Counted from the first letter of the stretch, positions 1-8,509 are shown. The stretch is 64,000 nucleotides of DNA from Pseudanabaena mucicola str. Chao 1806 (GCF_030323025.1 NZ_CP097329.1:3954001-4018000); one strand, 5' to 3'. The notes: generated from the sequence alone by a model not told the origin. Made by a program: numbers and translations.

Positions 1-709
1 AGATAATTGTTGGAATTAGGATTTGCTGCCGATTTAGGACTGCTTGATCATGCTTGCCCCAAATTAATGAAGTTACAGTCATAAACAATGCACCTGTACC
101 AAACCAACCAAAGAAATTTTGGTAAGGCATTCCATAAAATTCCCCCGCTTGATGCCATTCCCAGAACGGGTATGGAGTTTGGCTCATCGCGGGATCAAGT
201 ACAAAGTCCCAAGATGTCAGCATTAACGCACCAAGGGCGATCGCGGCAATCCGATAACCCCAACCTGTACCAAAGCGCATAATTGTTGTGGCAATTAAGA
301 AGGCAGAAAAGCCCATATAAAACCATGAGAGAGGGATCGTAAATGGTACTAATCCCGCAATTTTGTAACCTAAACCGCTTAGATAGGAATATGCACCAAA
401 GGGAAAACCTGTGCTAGTGCCAAGTAATTCACTGCTTACAGAAATTCCGATCGCAGGGATGCAAAATGCTAGTGTACGCTTAAACCCAATAGTTTTCTTA
501 CCATAAAGAAATGCGGCGATCGCTCCAAAGATCATGTAGGATGCGCCGCCATTTTGCATTCCCCATGAAAAGACCTGCAAACCTACTTCAGATAAGCTTT
601 CAATAAAGGAACTATTGGGTAAGACAAAAACTAGACCAAATAGCCCAAATAACATCGAAACTAGGTGCATCCCTAAATTAAACCATTGTGCGGAGATCGC
701 TCGCCTCAT
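1..709 (-). CDS. cruF: CruF-type carotenoid biosynthesis protein, C-terminus beyond left edge
   Basis: A minus-strand frame opens at the ATG at 709-707 and stays open to the window edge, giving 236 residues of a protein of roughly 300. It is very hydrophobic, with several membrane segments. Residues 94-105 (ELLGTSTGFPFG) and the following AYSYLSGLGYK and PLSWFYMGF stretches are the hallmark of the DUF422 family that includes CruF, the gamma-carotene 1',2'-hydratase used by cyanobacteria to make myxoxanthophyll-type carotenoids in the membrane. A GTG directly before the ATG is an alternative start. The cruF assignment rests on recalled family motifs; other DUF422 carotenoid proteins are possible. 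Confidence 0.8.
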   Translation of the reverse strand, partial: MRRAISAQWFNLGMHLVSMLFGLFGLVFVLPNSSFIESLSEVGLQVFSWGMQNGGASYMIFGAIAAFLYGKKTIGFKRTLAFCIPAIGISVSSELLGTSTGFPFGAYSYLSGLGYKIAGLVPFTIPLSWFYMGFSAFLIATTIMRFGTGWGYRIAAIALGALMLTSWDFVLDPAMSQTPYPFWEWHQAGEFYGMPYQNFFGWFGTGALFMTVTSLIWGKHDQAVLNRQQILIPTII

Positions 710-919
710 CACGCCATGTACTCCCAGAAATAGTTGAAATTTACTTTATTGTAATCTCAGAGTTATTAGGCAAAGCACTTGGCTCTGCAACAAGATAAAC
801 TCTTGAGTTTAAAATTTGCTTTAATTAACTTAACAAAAATATAAGCTAGCATACCATTCAATTTAAGTTTGATGCCTCAGACACTTAAACAACAAAGGTA
901 TTAGGGCTAATTTTTATGT

Positions 920-1429
920 TTATTTCCATGCCCAAAACAATAAAAACCCCACTGTAACCGCAATCGCAAACCATAAAAAACTATCATCATTGCTAGTAGA
1001 TGGTTTTTCTAGGGGAACCTCACGGAATGGCTTTTGATTGGCACCACCTAGTCCTTTACTTCTCACGGGTTTAGATTGGTAGCTATCAGGAGATTCCAAG
1101 ACAGGAACCTCGGAGACGACACCCTGCAGTTTACTCAAGGGGATCGCTGTAAAAATTCCCAACATATAGCGTGCTGATTTACGAATACTATTGGTGGGAT
1201 GTTTTTTTAAACTTCGACATATAGTGATCGCATCTTCAGTGCGACCATTGGCATCATAGGCATTGGCTAGCCAAACTAAAATTTCACCACCTAAGTTAGT
1301 TTCGACAATTGCCAGTTCACGGGCACGCTCTAGCAGGGAGATCGATTGTTGGTAGTTGCCCCTCTCAAAGCTGGTTACGCCTTGTTGGTAAAGTTCTGAT
1401 GCTAGTTGATCGGCACTGATTTCTTCCAT
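920..1429 (-). CDS. TPR protein with C-terminal membrane anchor
   Basis: A 169-residue protein. Residues 6-90 look like two to three tetratricopeptide helical hairpins (alternating Ala, Leu, Tyr and Gly, for example YQQGVTSFERGNYQQSI). Residues 100-148 are a Pro/Ser-rich linker. Residues 149-168 form one hydrophobic segment ending in WAWK, so the protein is probably tail-anchored with the TPR part in the cytoplasm. It lies upstream of the cruF-like gene on the same strand, with about 210 bp between. No specific partner can be named. Confidence 0.75.
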   Translation of the reverse strand: MEEISADQLASELYQQGVTSFERGNYQQSISLLERARELAIVETNLGGEILVWLANAYDANGRTEDAITICRSLKKHPTNSIRKSARYMLGIFTAIPLSKLQGVVSEVPVLESPDSYQSKPVRSKGLGGANQKPFREVPLEKPSTSNDDSFLWFAIAVTVGFLLFWAWK

Positions 1430-1545
1430 CAGTAAATTTTTGCCTCCATATTTTCGAGATTTACCTTTTCCTCCATATCCTAAAGAAACTTCTCAAAATT
1501 TACAACAATTTCATTTCTGGATAAGCATACAAATTTTAAAAGCCC

Positions 1546-1625
1546 AGAAACAAAAGCTTTGCTAATCAAAGCTTTTGTTTCTGCGATTTGAGACTCTTTT
1601 GCTTATCAAAAGAATCTCAAATCGC
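1546..1625. repeat. Tandem stem-loops covering the mutT stop
   Basis: There are two adjacent hairpins. The first, 1546-1582, has arms rich in AAACAAAAGCTTT around GCTAATC. The second, 1583-1625, has arms around GCTTATC and contains the stop codon of the Nudix gene (1617-1619). The preceding AAATTTTAAAAGCCC is shared with the 157-bp repeats at 31648 and 33372, so this is probably a diverged member of that family. It could also serve as a transcription terminator. Confidence 0.7.
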
Positions 1626-2036
1626 ATTTCTTAAAGCTTGAACAATTTGGTAGTTAGCTGCAGGTAACTGGTAACTATCTAAGTCATCAACTGTTACCCA
1701 GAGGATTTCCGAACAGGCGATCGCTTGAGGTTCACCCGTAATATGTTGGCAGTGATGCACGATCAAACTGACTTTCAGGGTTTCATATTCGTGATCGATG
1801 GTAATTAAATGATCGCCAACTTCTACCTCGATCGCTAGCTCCTCTTGCACCTCTCTTTTAATGCAGGCTGCCGCATCCTCATCTGGCTCAATCTTACCAC
1901 CAGGAAATTCCCAATATCCCGCCAGTTCACCCTCAGGCAAACGACGATCTATTAGAATACGTTGGCGATCGCGATCCCAGACTACACCAACGCCAATGCG
2001 GCGATACTTTTTCAGCGGTATAGCAACATTAGTCAT
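1617..2036 (-). CDS. mutT: MutT-like Nudix hydrolase (8-oxo-dGTP diphosphatase type)
   Basis: A 139-residue protein starting at the ATG at 2036-2034; a TTG one codon upstream is less likely. It has the compact MutT layout: a first strand with GVGVVWDR, then GYWEFPGG-KIE, and the Nudix box GGKIEPDEDAAACIKREVQEEL at about residues 46-67, written here in two parts: GGKIEPDED then AAACIKREVQEEL. The REVQEEL metal-binding glutamates are intact, but the Gly that normally follows (REUxEExG) is Ala. MutT cleans oxidised dGTP from the nucleotide pool. The gene overlaps the cysK stop by 8 bp, so the two are probably co-transcribed and translationally coupled. Confidence 0.85.
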   Translation of the reverse strand: MTNVAIPLKKYRRIGVGVVWDRDRQRILIDRRLPEGELAGYWEFPGGKIEPDEDAAACIKREVQEELAIEVEVGDHLITIDHEYETLKVSLIVHHCQHITGEPQAIACSEILWVTVDDLDSYQLPAANYQIVQALRNAI

Positions 2037-3036
2037 CAATAAACTCCAATCCCCTAGCTAAAGGGGTTAAACCTTTTTCTGCTAACCATTCAGGGTTATA
2101 CATTCGGCTTTGATATCTCCCACCACCATCACAGAGAATGGTTGCAATCGTATGCCCTTTACCCAATTTTTGTGCTAACTTCACCGCACCAACCACATTA
2201 AGTGCTGCTGAACTACCAACAAATAAACCATCATGCTTGAGTAAATACTGCGCCATCTCGATCACCTGCTGGTCAGTTCCACGAAAAGCTCCATCTAACC
2301 TAGCGCGATTAAAATTCGCTGTTGCGCGATTAATACCAATTCCTTCAGTAATTGAATTACCCTCAGCCTTAAATTCACCCGTAGTGATATAGCTATACAG
2401 ACCTGAACCTGTGGGATCAATTAAATAAGTTGCAATTTGTGGATTCTGCTCCTTCAGATAAGCGGTAACACCGCCAATTGTGCCACCAGTCCCCGATGAC
2501 ATCACAATGCCATCAAGCTCACCACCCGTTTGCCTCCAGATTTCAGGGGCGGTTGTTTGGTAGTGAGCATCAGAGTTAGACATATTCTCAAACTGGTTTG
2601 CCCAAAAAGCATTTTCAATTTCTTCTGCGCGTCTTCGAGCTACATGATAGTAATTGTCAGGGTTAGTAAAAGGTGCTGGCTTAGTAAGTTCTACTTCCGC
2701 GCCTAGAGTTCTCAGCAAATCAATTTTTTCCTGTGATTGATTGCTGGGCATGACGATCACACTGCGATATCCACGGGCATTTGCAACTAGAGATAGCCCA
2801 ATACCAGTATTACCTGCTGTACCTTCTACGATCGTGCCACCTGCCTTCAGAAGCCCTGATTTTTCAGCTTCTAACACCATAAACAAAGCAGCCCGATCCT
2901 TGACACTCCCTCCAGGGTTGAGAAATTCGGCCTTACCTAAAATCGTGCAGCCAGTTGCTGCTGATAGAGACTCAATTTCAATCAGGGGAGTATTACCCAC
3001 AGAATTTGCAAAGCCAATCCGAATATCTCTGATCAT
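2029..3036 (-). CDS. cysK: Cysteine synthase (O-acetylserine sulfhydrylase family)
   Basis: A 335-residue fold-type II PLP enzyme that makes L-cysteine from O-acetylserine and sulfide. Lys46 in GGSVKDRA is the expected PLP Schiff-base lysine. Residues 71-80 (EGTAGNTGIG) bind the substrate carboxylate, and SSGTGGTIGG is the phosphate-binding Gly loop. The length is slightly above that of E. coli CysK, and the C-terminus (RYQSRMYNPEWL) matches the cyanobacterial subgroup. It starts at ATG 3036 and is the first gene of a cysK-mutT unit. Cystathionine beta-synthase-like activity cannot be excluded from sequence. Confidence 0.88.
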   Translation of the reverse strand: MIRDIRIGFANSVGNTPLIEIESLSAATGCTILGKAEFLNPGGSVKDRAALFMVLEAEKSGLLKAGGTIVEGTAGNTGIGLSLVANARGYRSVIVMPSNQSQEKIDLLRTLGAEVELTKPAPFTNPDNYYHVARRRAEEIENAFWANQFENMSNSDAHYQTTAPEIWRQTGGELDGIVMSSGTGGTIGGVTAYLKEQNPQIATYLIDPTGSGLYSYITTGEFKAEGNSITEGIGINRATANFNRARLDGAFRGTDQQVIEMAQYLLKHDGLFVGSSAALNVVGAVKLAQKLGKGHTIATILCDGGGRYQSRMYNPEWLAEKGLTPLARGLEFIDD

Positions 3037-3263
3037 GGAATATTAAAAGAAATGAACTACAGCAAAGATTTACAACTTGTTGATCAATATCAGTATATTT
3101 GGGTCTGTAATTAGTTATATAGATATTCGCAAATTTGCATTTTCTCAGTTTATTTCGAATAAACGCCATTTATTGCAAATAAACTTGCAAATAAGTGTAC
3201 AAAATAAACTAAGTCTCAAACAATGCTTTGCCAACGATATCTGCTCTATACTACGACAAACAT

Positions 3264-3716
3264 ATGAAATTTTTAGTCGCCATTGATGGCTCTCAAGCTG
3301 GCGAACATGCTCTTGACAAAGCACTAGCTCTCGCCGCACCACTTAAAGCAGAAATTGTTTTGTTGACTGTCGTTGAGCCTCTCAGCAGCTATGTTCCTGA
3401 AGTGATGTTACCTACAGGAGACTGGGTTGGCTGGCGTGGGCTGCCTGATGTGGAGCTTGAACGCAAAATCTTGAGTGCTGGACAAGCCTTATTACAAAAG
3501 GCTCAGGATACCTGTCAGTCTGCTCAACTCGAAAGTCGTACTAGACTTGAGACAGGGCAGCCTCGTGATGTAATCTGTTATGTGACCAAAGAGGAAAGCC
3601 CAGATTTATTAGTACTTGGATCAAGGGGATTAGGTTCAATTGAACGGTTGATGCTGGGTAGTGTCAGTGATTATGTAGTTCATCATTGTGTCTCTCCCGT
3701 TCTCATTGTGCGCTAG
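3264..3716 (+). CDS. Universal stress protein UspA family
   Basis: A 150-residue single-domain Usp beginning MKFLVAIDGS at ATG 3264. The frame extends 12 codons upstream, but the conserved Usp start is here. The C-terminal LGSRGLGSIERLMLGSVS carries the G-2x-G-9x-G-S ATP-binding signature, so it is likely an ATP-binding Usp. It sits divergently from cysK across a 227-bp spacer and immediately upstream of a [2Fe-2S] protein, with 14 bp between them. The physiological trigger cannot be read from the sequence. Confidence 0.88.
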   Translation: MKFLVAIDGSQAGEHALDKALALAAPLKAEIVLLTVVEPLSSYVPEVMLPTGDWVGWRGLPDVELERKILSAGQALLQKAQDTCQSAQLESRTRLETGQPRDVICYVTKEESPDLLVLGSRGLGSIERLMLGSVSDYVVHHCVSPVLIVR

Positions 3717-3730
3717 AATCTATAAAAAAC

Positions 3731-4030
3731 GTGATTGTGGATAGTCCTCCTAAACGACAAGTACTTGTATGCCAATATCGCACCTGCCTGAAAGATGGTG
3801 CAGACCGAGTTTTGGCAACATTTCAAAAAGAGTCAATTCCTAATGTCACGATCAAAGCTTCTGGGTGTCTAGGTCTCTGCGGATCTGGTCCAATGGTTGT
3901 TGTTTTACCAGACAACGTATATTACTGGCACATTAACCCCAAAAAAGCAAAAGCCATTGTCACTACGCATTTACTTGGTAATACACAAATAGAATCGCTC
4001 ATGCATCCAAGATTGCATCCACACAGATAG
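3731..4030 (+). CDS. Thioredoxin-like [2Fe-2S] ferredoxin-family protein
   Basis: About 99 residues from GTG 3731; an earlier TTG would overlap uspA and is less likely. It has the spacing of the thioredoxin-fold [2Fe-2S] family: a CQYRTC pair near the N-terminus, then SGCLGLCGSGP, giving four cysteines suited to ligate one [2Fe-2S] cluster, followed by MVVVLPDNVYYW and a helix. It is probably a soluble electron carrier or redox sensor. Only 14 bp separate it from uspA, suggesting one transcript. Confidence 0.8.
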   Translation: MIVDSPPKRQVLVCQYRTCLKDGADRVLATFQKESIPNVTIKASGCLGLCGSGPMVVVLPDNVYYWHINPKKAKAIVTTHLLGNTQIESLMHPRLHPHR

Positions 4031-4108
4031 AGTCAGTGCTAAAGCATTGCCTCTATCTGTATGATTTAGTGATATAGCAATTGAATGATTTTCAAGATAT
4101 CAAAATAT

Positions 4109-4393
4109 ATGCCAAAGGCTATTTGGAATGGTGCTGTCCTTGCGGAGAGCGATCGCTGTGAAGTTGTGGAGGGAAATCAGTACTTCCCTGCTGATTCTCT
4201 GAATATGGAATATTTCAAGCCTAGCAGTACTCATACAACTTGTGGTTGGAAGGGTGTTGCAAGCTATTACAACATCGAAGTTAATGGTGAAATCAACAAA
4301 GATGCTGCATGGTACTATCCTGAACCCAAAGATGCAGCTAAAAAGATTAAAGGGCATATAGCTTTTTGGAGAGGTGTCAAAGTTCAGGTATGA
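4109..4393 (+). CDS. DUF427 family protein
   Basis: A 94-residue protein starting MPKAIWNGAVLAES at ATG 4109; a start eight codons upstream is open but lacks family support. It contains the DUF427 core: EVVEGNQYFPADS, then STHTTCGWKGVASYYN, then AWYYPEPKDAA and a conserved GHIAFWRGV end. DUF427 proteins are small beta-barrel-like proteins of unknown function, widespread in cyanobacteria and actinobacteria. The inverted repeat 4398-4436 just downstream probably terminates the transcript. Confidence 0.85.
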   Translation: MPKAIWNGAVLAESDRCEVVEGNQYFPADSLNMEYFKPSSTHTTCGWKGVASYYNIEVNGEINKDAAWYYPEPKDAAKKIKGHIAFWRGVKVQV

Positions 4394-4397
4394 AAAG

Positions 4398-4436
4398 CAT
4401 AAAAGCAAAACGTCGTTAGCATGGCTTGCTTTTATG
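4398..4436. terminator. Inverted repeat after the DUF427 gene
   Basis: Arms CATAAAAGCAA and TTGCTTTTATG (11 bp, perfect) begin 5 bp after the DUF427 stop. The loop is 17 bp and there is no clean T-run, so terminator function is probable rather than certain. Confidence 0.5.
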
Positions 4437-4462
4437 TATTTAACGTCAAATTGACGAAAGCG

Positions 4463-4501
4463 AAAACTTGCAAAAATCGCTTAGCGATTTTTGCAAGTTT
4501 T
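4463..4501. repeat. Perfect 18-bp-arm hairpin
   Basis: Arms AAAACTTGCAAAAATCGC and its exact complement are separated by TTA. It lies between the DUF427 gene and the end of the convergent GspE-type gene, so it could act as a bidirectional terminator or be one of the small palindromic repeats seen across the window. Confidence 0.65.
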
Positions 4502-4567
4502 ATCATTTACTTTGTATGGCGAAAATAAATTTTAGAGTCAGCAAAATCTTATATCTTGCAAGATATC

Positions 4568-6259
4568 TTAAACATTAATAGCTTTGATATGGGCTTGACG
4601 TGAAGTAGGAGAACTAACTCGATGCAAAGCGCTGCGCGGTAATACTCGTAATACTTCCTCGCTGGTGGTGATACCAGAGTTGAGTTTATTGATCGCTGCC
4701 TTGCGGAAAGAATTAAAATCTATTTCGTTAAGATAGCGATTCATTTGGGTAATTGTCCCTTCATAAATCATGTGACGAAAGGCATCATCAATATCGATCA
4801 GTTCGACAATCGCTTCCCGTCCAATGTAACCTGTGAAAAAGCATTTTTTACAACCTTTGCCCTTACGCCACTTTGTGGGATCAACATCTTCTCGCTCTAG
4901 CCTTAGGGCTTGTAATTCTGGAGCTTGTGGTTGATGGGGAACTGAGCAATGGGGGCAGTTTTTACGGACAAGACGCTGAGCAACTACACCTATTAGAGCA
5001 TCACTAATTAATCCAGGATCAGGACCTAGATCCTTAAGTCGGGGGATCGCACTTGCCGCATCGTTGGTGTGCATTGTCGAGAGAACCAAATGTCCTGTCA
5101 GAGAAGCACGGACAACTGTTTCCGCCGTTTCAGGATCACGTACTTCACCAACCATAACGATATCAGGATCTTGCCTGAGGATGGCACGCAGTCCTGCGGC
5201 AAAGGTCATGCCTGCAGGTTCGCAAACTTGTGTTTGCGTAATATTTGGCAAAACATATTCAACGGGATCTTCTACGGTAATCACATTGACATGCTCTTGG
5301 GCGATCGCTTGCAGGCTGGTATACAGAGTACTGGTTTTACCCGATCCTGTCGGTCCAGTCATAATGATCAGTCCTTGAGGTTGTCGTAACCAACTGTCGT
5401 AAATTTGCAGAGTGAGATCGCTAAAGCCCAAGGATTCCAAATGATTTGAAAAAGGATTATTGCGAGGCAAAAGTCGAATTACCGCTTTTTCGCCACAGAC
5501 ACAGGGTAGGGTACTCACCCGCATATCGAGATTGAGATTGAGGTTTTCATCGCTGGTATATTCCTTGCCAATGCGTCCATCTTGAGGGCGGCGACTATCG
5601 GCAATATCCATATTGGACATTACCTTGAGGGCGACGATAATTTTGCGACTGATTTCAAGGGGCAAGGTTTTGATATCGCGCAAAATTCCATCTATGCGAT
5701 AGCGTACCCTCAGACCCGTAGGGGTTGGCTCTAGGTGAATGTCACTGGCGCGATGTTGTAGGGCGATCGAAATCAGGGCATTAATGCGCCGAGTTTGATC
5801 TACCGCTTGAGATAGGTATAAATCGGTAACTTCACCAATATCAACTTGCTCAGTTTCACCTGTGAGGGGATTGATCGGTTGTGCTGAATGAATTTGATTA
5901 GGATTAGGAACATTTTGGCGACGAAACCATGCGCGATAACTATCGGCTGAAATTCTGAGGACTTTAATTTCTGTGAGAGTGCGATCGCTAATTAGCTTGA
6001 TCTGTTCGTGACTAATATTATGGGGGCTACCGATATAAAAACAATTGCGCCATAGCAATAAGGGAATTACAGGGGGCAAAAGGCTGCGATCTTCAAATTC
6101 GCGAAAAAATCTATGATTTAAATCTTGATCTAACCAATCTAGATGGACATTGCCATGAATATCAATTAGAAATTGCAAAGCCTCTTCACAGGAAGCAATG
6201 TTGCCATGACGCAACCGTTTCCAAACTGATTCCCCTATTGATTCTAATACTTGACTCAT
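4568..6259 (-). CDS. GspE/PilB family secretion or pilus assembly ATPase
   Basis: A 563-residue hexameric ATPase of the type II secretion/type IV pilus class. After a divergent N-terminal region (1-150) it shows ASDIHLEP, Walker A GPTGSGKT (302-309), the Asp box VEDPVEY, Walker B DPDIVMVGE (364-372), the His box SLTGHLVLSTMHTND, and a zinc-binding tetracysteine (C435, C438, C470, C473). It would power pilus extension or secretion at the inner membrane. It is shorter than typical PilB because the N-terminal domain is reduced. No other pilus gene is adjacent, so pilB versus gspE cannot be decided. Confidence 0.85.
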   Translation of the reverse strand: MSQVLESIGESVWKRLRHGNIASCEEALQFLIDIHGNVHLDWLDQDLNHRFFREFEDRSLLPPVIPLLLWRNCFYIGSPHNISHEQIKLISDRTLTEIKVLRISADSYRAWFRRQNVPNPNQIHSAQPINPLTGETEQVDIGEVTDLYLSQAVDQTRRINALISIALQHRASDIHLEPTPTGLRVRYRIDGILRDIKTLPLEISRKIIVALKVMSNMDIADSRRPQDGRIGKEYTSDENLNLNLDMRVSTLPCVCGEKAVIRLLPRNNPFSNHLESLGFSDLTLQIYDSWLRQPQGLIIMTGPTGSGKTSTLYTSLQAIAQEHVNVITVEDPVEYVLPNITQTQVCEPAGMTFAAGLRAILRQDPDIVMVGEVRDPETAETVVRASLTGHLVLSTMHTNDAASAIPRLKDLGPDPGLISDALIGVVAQRLVRKNCPHCSVPHQPQAPELQALRLEREDVDPTKWRKGKGCKKCFFTGYIGREAIVELIDIDDAFRHMIYEGTITQMNRYLNEIDFNSFRKAAINKLNSGITTSEEVLRVLPRSALHRVSSPTSRQAHIKAINV

Positions 6260-6336
6260 TCCCAGTAGCTCCTTGTAGAACTAGCCAATATCCTACCAGC
6301 AAATTAAAGCTGTGATTTGTCATCTCTATAAACAGT

Positions 6337-6365
6337 AAAAGGACAAAATATTGCTTTGTCCTTTT
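6337..6365. terminator. Stem-loop after the small PCP-reductase-like gene
   Basis: Arms AAAAGGACAAA and TTTGTCCTTTT (11 bp) around ATATTGC lie 6 bp beyond the stop at 6371. On the minus strand the stem is followed by an A/T-rich tail. It is a plausible intrinsic terminator. Confidence 0.6.
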
Positions 6366-6370
6366 GCAAT

Positions 6371-6559
6371 TTACTTCATCTCATTATATTTTTTATTGAA
6401 CTGTTTCTTAGCCTGCTCATAAACCTCAAGTGTAATTTGCTGAAAGTTGTTATCTTGAGCATATTTTTCAATCTTTTTAAAGGCAAAGGGTCTCACAAAA
6501 AAAGGGATGTCCTTAAGTTTTGCCTCAGCTTCGGCAGTCCATGCGATTTTTTCACTCAT
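6371..6559 (-). CDS. PCP_red (ChlB C-terminal-like) domain protein
   Basis: A 62-residue protein starting MSEKIAWTAEAEAKL. The pattern WTAEAEAKL, then IPFFVRPFAFKKIEKYA, then ITLEVYEQAKKQF, matches the small domain found at the C-terminus of ChlB, the light-independent protochlorophyllide reductase subunit, and in stand-alone cyanobacterial proteins. The stand-alone function is unknown. An overlapping frame on the other strand has no such similarity. The stem-loop 6337-6365 follows the stop. Confidence 0.8.
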   Translation of the reverse strand: MSEKIAWTAEAEAKLKDIPFFVRPFAFKKIEKYAQDNNFQQITLEVYEQAKKQFNKKYNEMK

Positions 6560-6644
6560 TGATTTTTAATTTATACTTCGGCTAGATTTTTAGGCAGATT
6601 ACTCAATATTTTATACTTTACAAATTTTAAAGCGTTTTCTCAAT

Positions 6645-6724
6645 GGTAGTGCTGCAAAGTCTTTTTTTAGTAATTGTGATGCGGGCGCGAAGCGCCCGCA
6701 TCACAATTACATTGCATGACTACC
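6645..6724. repeat. Palindromic repeat family T, copy 1
   Basis: About 80 bp with ends GGTAGTGCTGCAAAGT and ATTGCATGACTACC and a long central hairpin with GCGGGCGCGAAGCGCCCGC at its heart. A nearly identical copy lies at 14831-14911. The size, terminal inverted repeats and lack of coding content suggest a MITE-like or REP-like element. Confidence 0.8.
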
Positions 6725-6777
6725 TTCTCGATTAGTGAAGTTCGGAGTTCTCTTGCCTTCATCAAGAAAACCCTGTA

Positions 6778-7329
6778 TCAAGGTTCTACTTCATGCCAAG
6801 TTTCTAAAAGTGCTAACGCTTCATTACACCAATCAATCCAGTCTTGCTCAAAGTTAATGCCTCGGCGTAGGGTCAAATAGGCGAAACGATATTCCCTCTG
6901 ACCGTCTTGAGATGAGTTAAAAAAATTACGCTCGATCGCTTGATAAATTTCTAGTTGTTGTTGATGCAATTGGCAATGCTCCCTAATTTTATTAACGATT
7001 TCAGCTTCAGGAATAAGGTAGCCAGCGTAAATTTTAAGCAAAAATTCATCTTTTATCGGTGCGATGGTGCTGGTTTGCCGTAACCATGTTTTTAGATGCG
7101 ACAAGCCTAAATCTGTAACTGAAAATATTTTTTTGTCGGGTCTGCCTTCCTGGGCGATCGCTTCGGCTGCAATCCAGCATTGTTGTTCTAGTTTGGTTAG
7201 CTCTCGATAAATCTGTTGGTGGGTCGCCTGCCAGAAAAATCCCACCGACCCGTCAAATAGTTTGGCGAGATCGTAACCGCTTTTCGGCTCAGAAATTAAA
7301 GAAACTAATATGGCATGAGCAAGAGACAT
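6778..7329 (-). CDS. PadR family transcriptional regulator
   Basis: A 183-residue protein. Residues 1-80 are the PadR winged helix (MSLAHAILVSLISEPKSGYDLAKLF, given here as MSLAHAILVSLI then EPKSGYDLAKLF, followed by FFWQATHQQIYRELTKLE). Residues 90-175 are the Vir_act_alpha_C-type helical dimerisation domain. PadR proteins usually repress neighbouring genes and are released by small aromatic ligands. The gene is divergent from the reductase-cupin-carotenoid oxygenase operon, and a perfect 14-bp inverted repeat (7393-7432) lies between them, so autoregulation and operon control are likely. The ligand is unknown. Confidence 0.88.
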   Translation of the reverse strand: MSLAHAILVSLISEPKSGYDLAKLFDGSVGFFWQATHQQIYRELTKLEQQCWIAAEAIAQEGRPDKKIFSVTDLGLSHLKTWLRQTSTIAPIKDEFLLKIYAGYLIPEAEIVNKIREHCQLHQQQLEIYQAIERNFFNSSQDGQREYRFAYLTLRRGINFEQDWIDWCNEALALLETWHEVEP

Positions 7330-7392
7330 ATTTTTAATCTTTTGAAAGATTTACGAAGAATAGGATTGACATATGCACTTAGTTTAATATAC

Positions 7393-7432
7393 ATTCATTT
7401 TTATATTCAACTAATTGCATATAAAAATGAAT
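7393..7432. promoter_or_regulatory. 14-bp inverted repeat, candidate PadR operator
   Basis: Arms ATTCATTTTTATAT and ATATAAAAATGAAT are perfect complements separated by 12 bp, in the 111-bp divergent spacer and ending 8 bp before the reductase ATG at 7441. Binding here would cover the start region of the operon. The assignment to PadR is inferred from position and symmetry. Confidence 0.6.
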
Positions 7433-7440
7433 ATCAAGCT

Positions 7441-8025
7441 ATGAATAAGCGAATTCTAATTTTGCAAGGAAATCCCTGCCAAGACAGCTATTGTTTTGCC
7501 CTTGCTGAAACTTATAAGAAGTCAGCGATCGACTCTGGTGCAGAAGTGCGCGAAATTATAGTTAAAGATTTACAGTTCGACCTCAATCCTCCAGAATATC
7601 AACACCAACAGCGACCTCAACTTGAAGATGATTTAATCAAATCTCAAGAAGATATTCAGTGGGCTGAACATCTCGTTTTTGTCTATCCAACTTGGTGGGG
7701 AACAATGCCTACTTTGCTAAAAGGATTTATAGATCGAACATTCACTTCAGGATTTGCATTTAAATATCGCTCAGATTCAGTTTGGTGGGATCGTCTCCTG
7801 AAAGGAAAAAGCGCCAGATTAATCGTCACCATGGATACTCCTCCCTTATATTTCAAACTTGCCTTTGGACAACCTGGGCATACAGCGATGAAAAATACTA
7901 TCCTTGAATTCTGCGGTGTCAAGCCCGTAAAAATCACTTCATTTGGCATTATTAAATCTTCTGATCTAAAACAAAGACAGAAATGGTTGCAGCAAGTAGC
8001 TTTGTTAGGAAAGAAACAGTTATGA
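7441..8025 (+). CDS. Flavodoxin-fold NAD(P)H dehydrogenase (quinone-type)
   Basis: A 194-residue protein from ATG 7441. The frame runs upstream, but only this start gives the conserved MNKRILILQGNP beta-strand and FMN loop. The HLVFVYPTWWGTMPTLLKGFIDR segment, in shorter pieces VFVYPTWWGTMP and LLKGFIDR, is the signature of the NQO1/MdaB/KefF flavodoxin-like family. It should carry FMN or FAD and reduce quinones or other electrophiles with NAD(P)H. Its stop overlaps the cupin start (ATGA), indicating translational coupling. It is the first gene of the PadR-facing operon. Confidence 0.85.
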   Translation: MNKRILILQGNPCQDSYCFALAETYKKSAIDSGAEVREIIVKDLQFDLNPPEYQHQQRPQLEDDLIKSQEDIQWAEHLVFVYPTWWGTMPTLLKGFIDRTFTSGFAFKYRSDSVWWDRLLKGKSARLIVTMDTPPLYFKLAFGQPGHTAMKNTILEFCGVKPVKITSFGIIKSSDLKQRQKWLQQVALLGKKQL

Positions 8026-8486
8026 GCATCATCGATCCTGAACAAATCCCCAACCTTAAAGGTTCTAATTATCCAGATGCTTTTAAGTCAATAGTCGCTG
8101 GACGTGAGAAAAAACGTCTCAGTGAGGTAACAGGAATCAAAAACTTTGGCGTGAATTTAACTACACTACCACCAAAAACTCAATCTGCTCTTCGTCATTG
8201 GCATACTAAACAAGATGAATTTATTTATATCTTATCGGGAGAAATAACTCTAATTACCGATGAAGCAGAATCTATTTTAAAAGTTGGTCAAGCAGCAGGA
8301 TTCCCTGCAGGCAAGGAAAACGGGCATTGTCTCTATAACCATACTGATCAAATTGCAACCTATCTTGAAATTGGCGATCGCACTCCCAATGATGCAGTGA
8401 ACTATCCCGATGACGATCTTATTGCCATAGCGACCGAACAAGGCTGGCAATTTACCCATAAAGATGGAACTCCCTATTCTTCTTAG
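8022..8486 (+). CDS. Cupin domain protein
   Basis: 154 residues from ATG 8022, which shares its bases with the reductase TGA. Cupin motif 1 is LRHWHTKQDEFIYILSGE, giving the H-x-H-x4-E metal ligands. Motif 2 is around GFPAGKENGHCLYNH. It is a single small beta-barrel that could bind Fe, Mn or Zn and act as a dioxygenase, isomerase or ligand sensor. It lies 23 bp before the carotenoid oxygenase, so a role in handling the same lipophilic or aromatic substrate is plausible but unproven. Confidence 0.82.
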   Translation: MSIIDPEQIPNLKGSNYPDAFKSIVAGREKKRLSEVTGIKNFGVNLTTLPPKTQSALRHWHTKQDEFIYILSGEITLITDEAESILKVGQAAGFPAGKENGHCLYNHTDQIATYLEIGDRTPNDAVNYPDDDLIAIATEQGWQFTHKDGTPYSS

Positions 8487-8509
8487 AATCTATAAAAAAA
8501 GAGAAAACC

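Noticed and set aside
3077-3342. Short frames on both strands in the cysK-uspA spacer
   Set aside because: They have TTG or weak starts and no recognisable similarity, and overlap the promoter region and the uspA start.
6356-6562. Plus-strand frame of 68 codons
   Set aside because: The minus-strand frame here encodes the recognisable PCP_red domain and has a terminator; the plus frame is its shadow.
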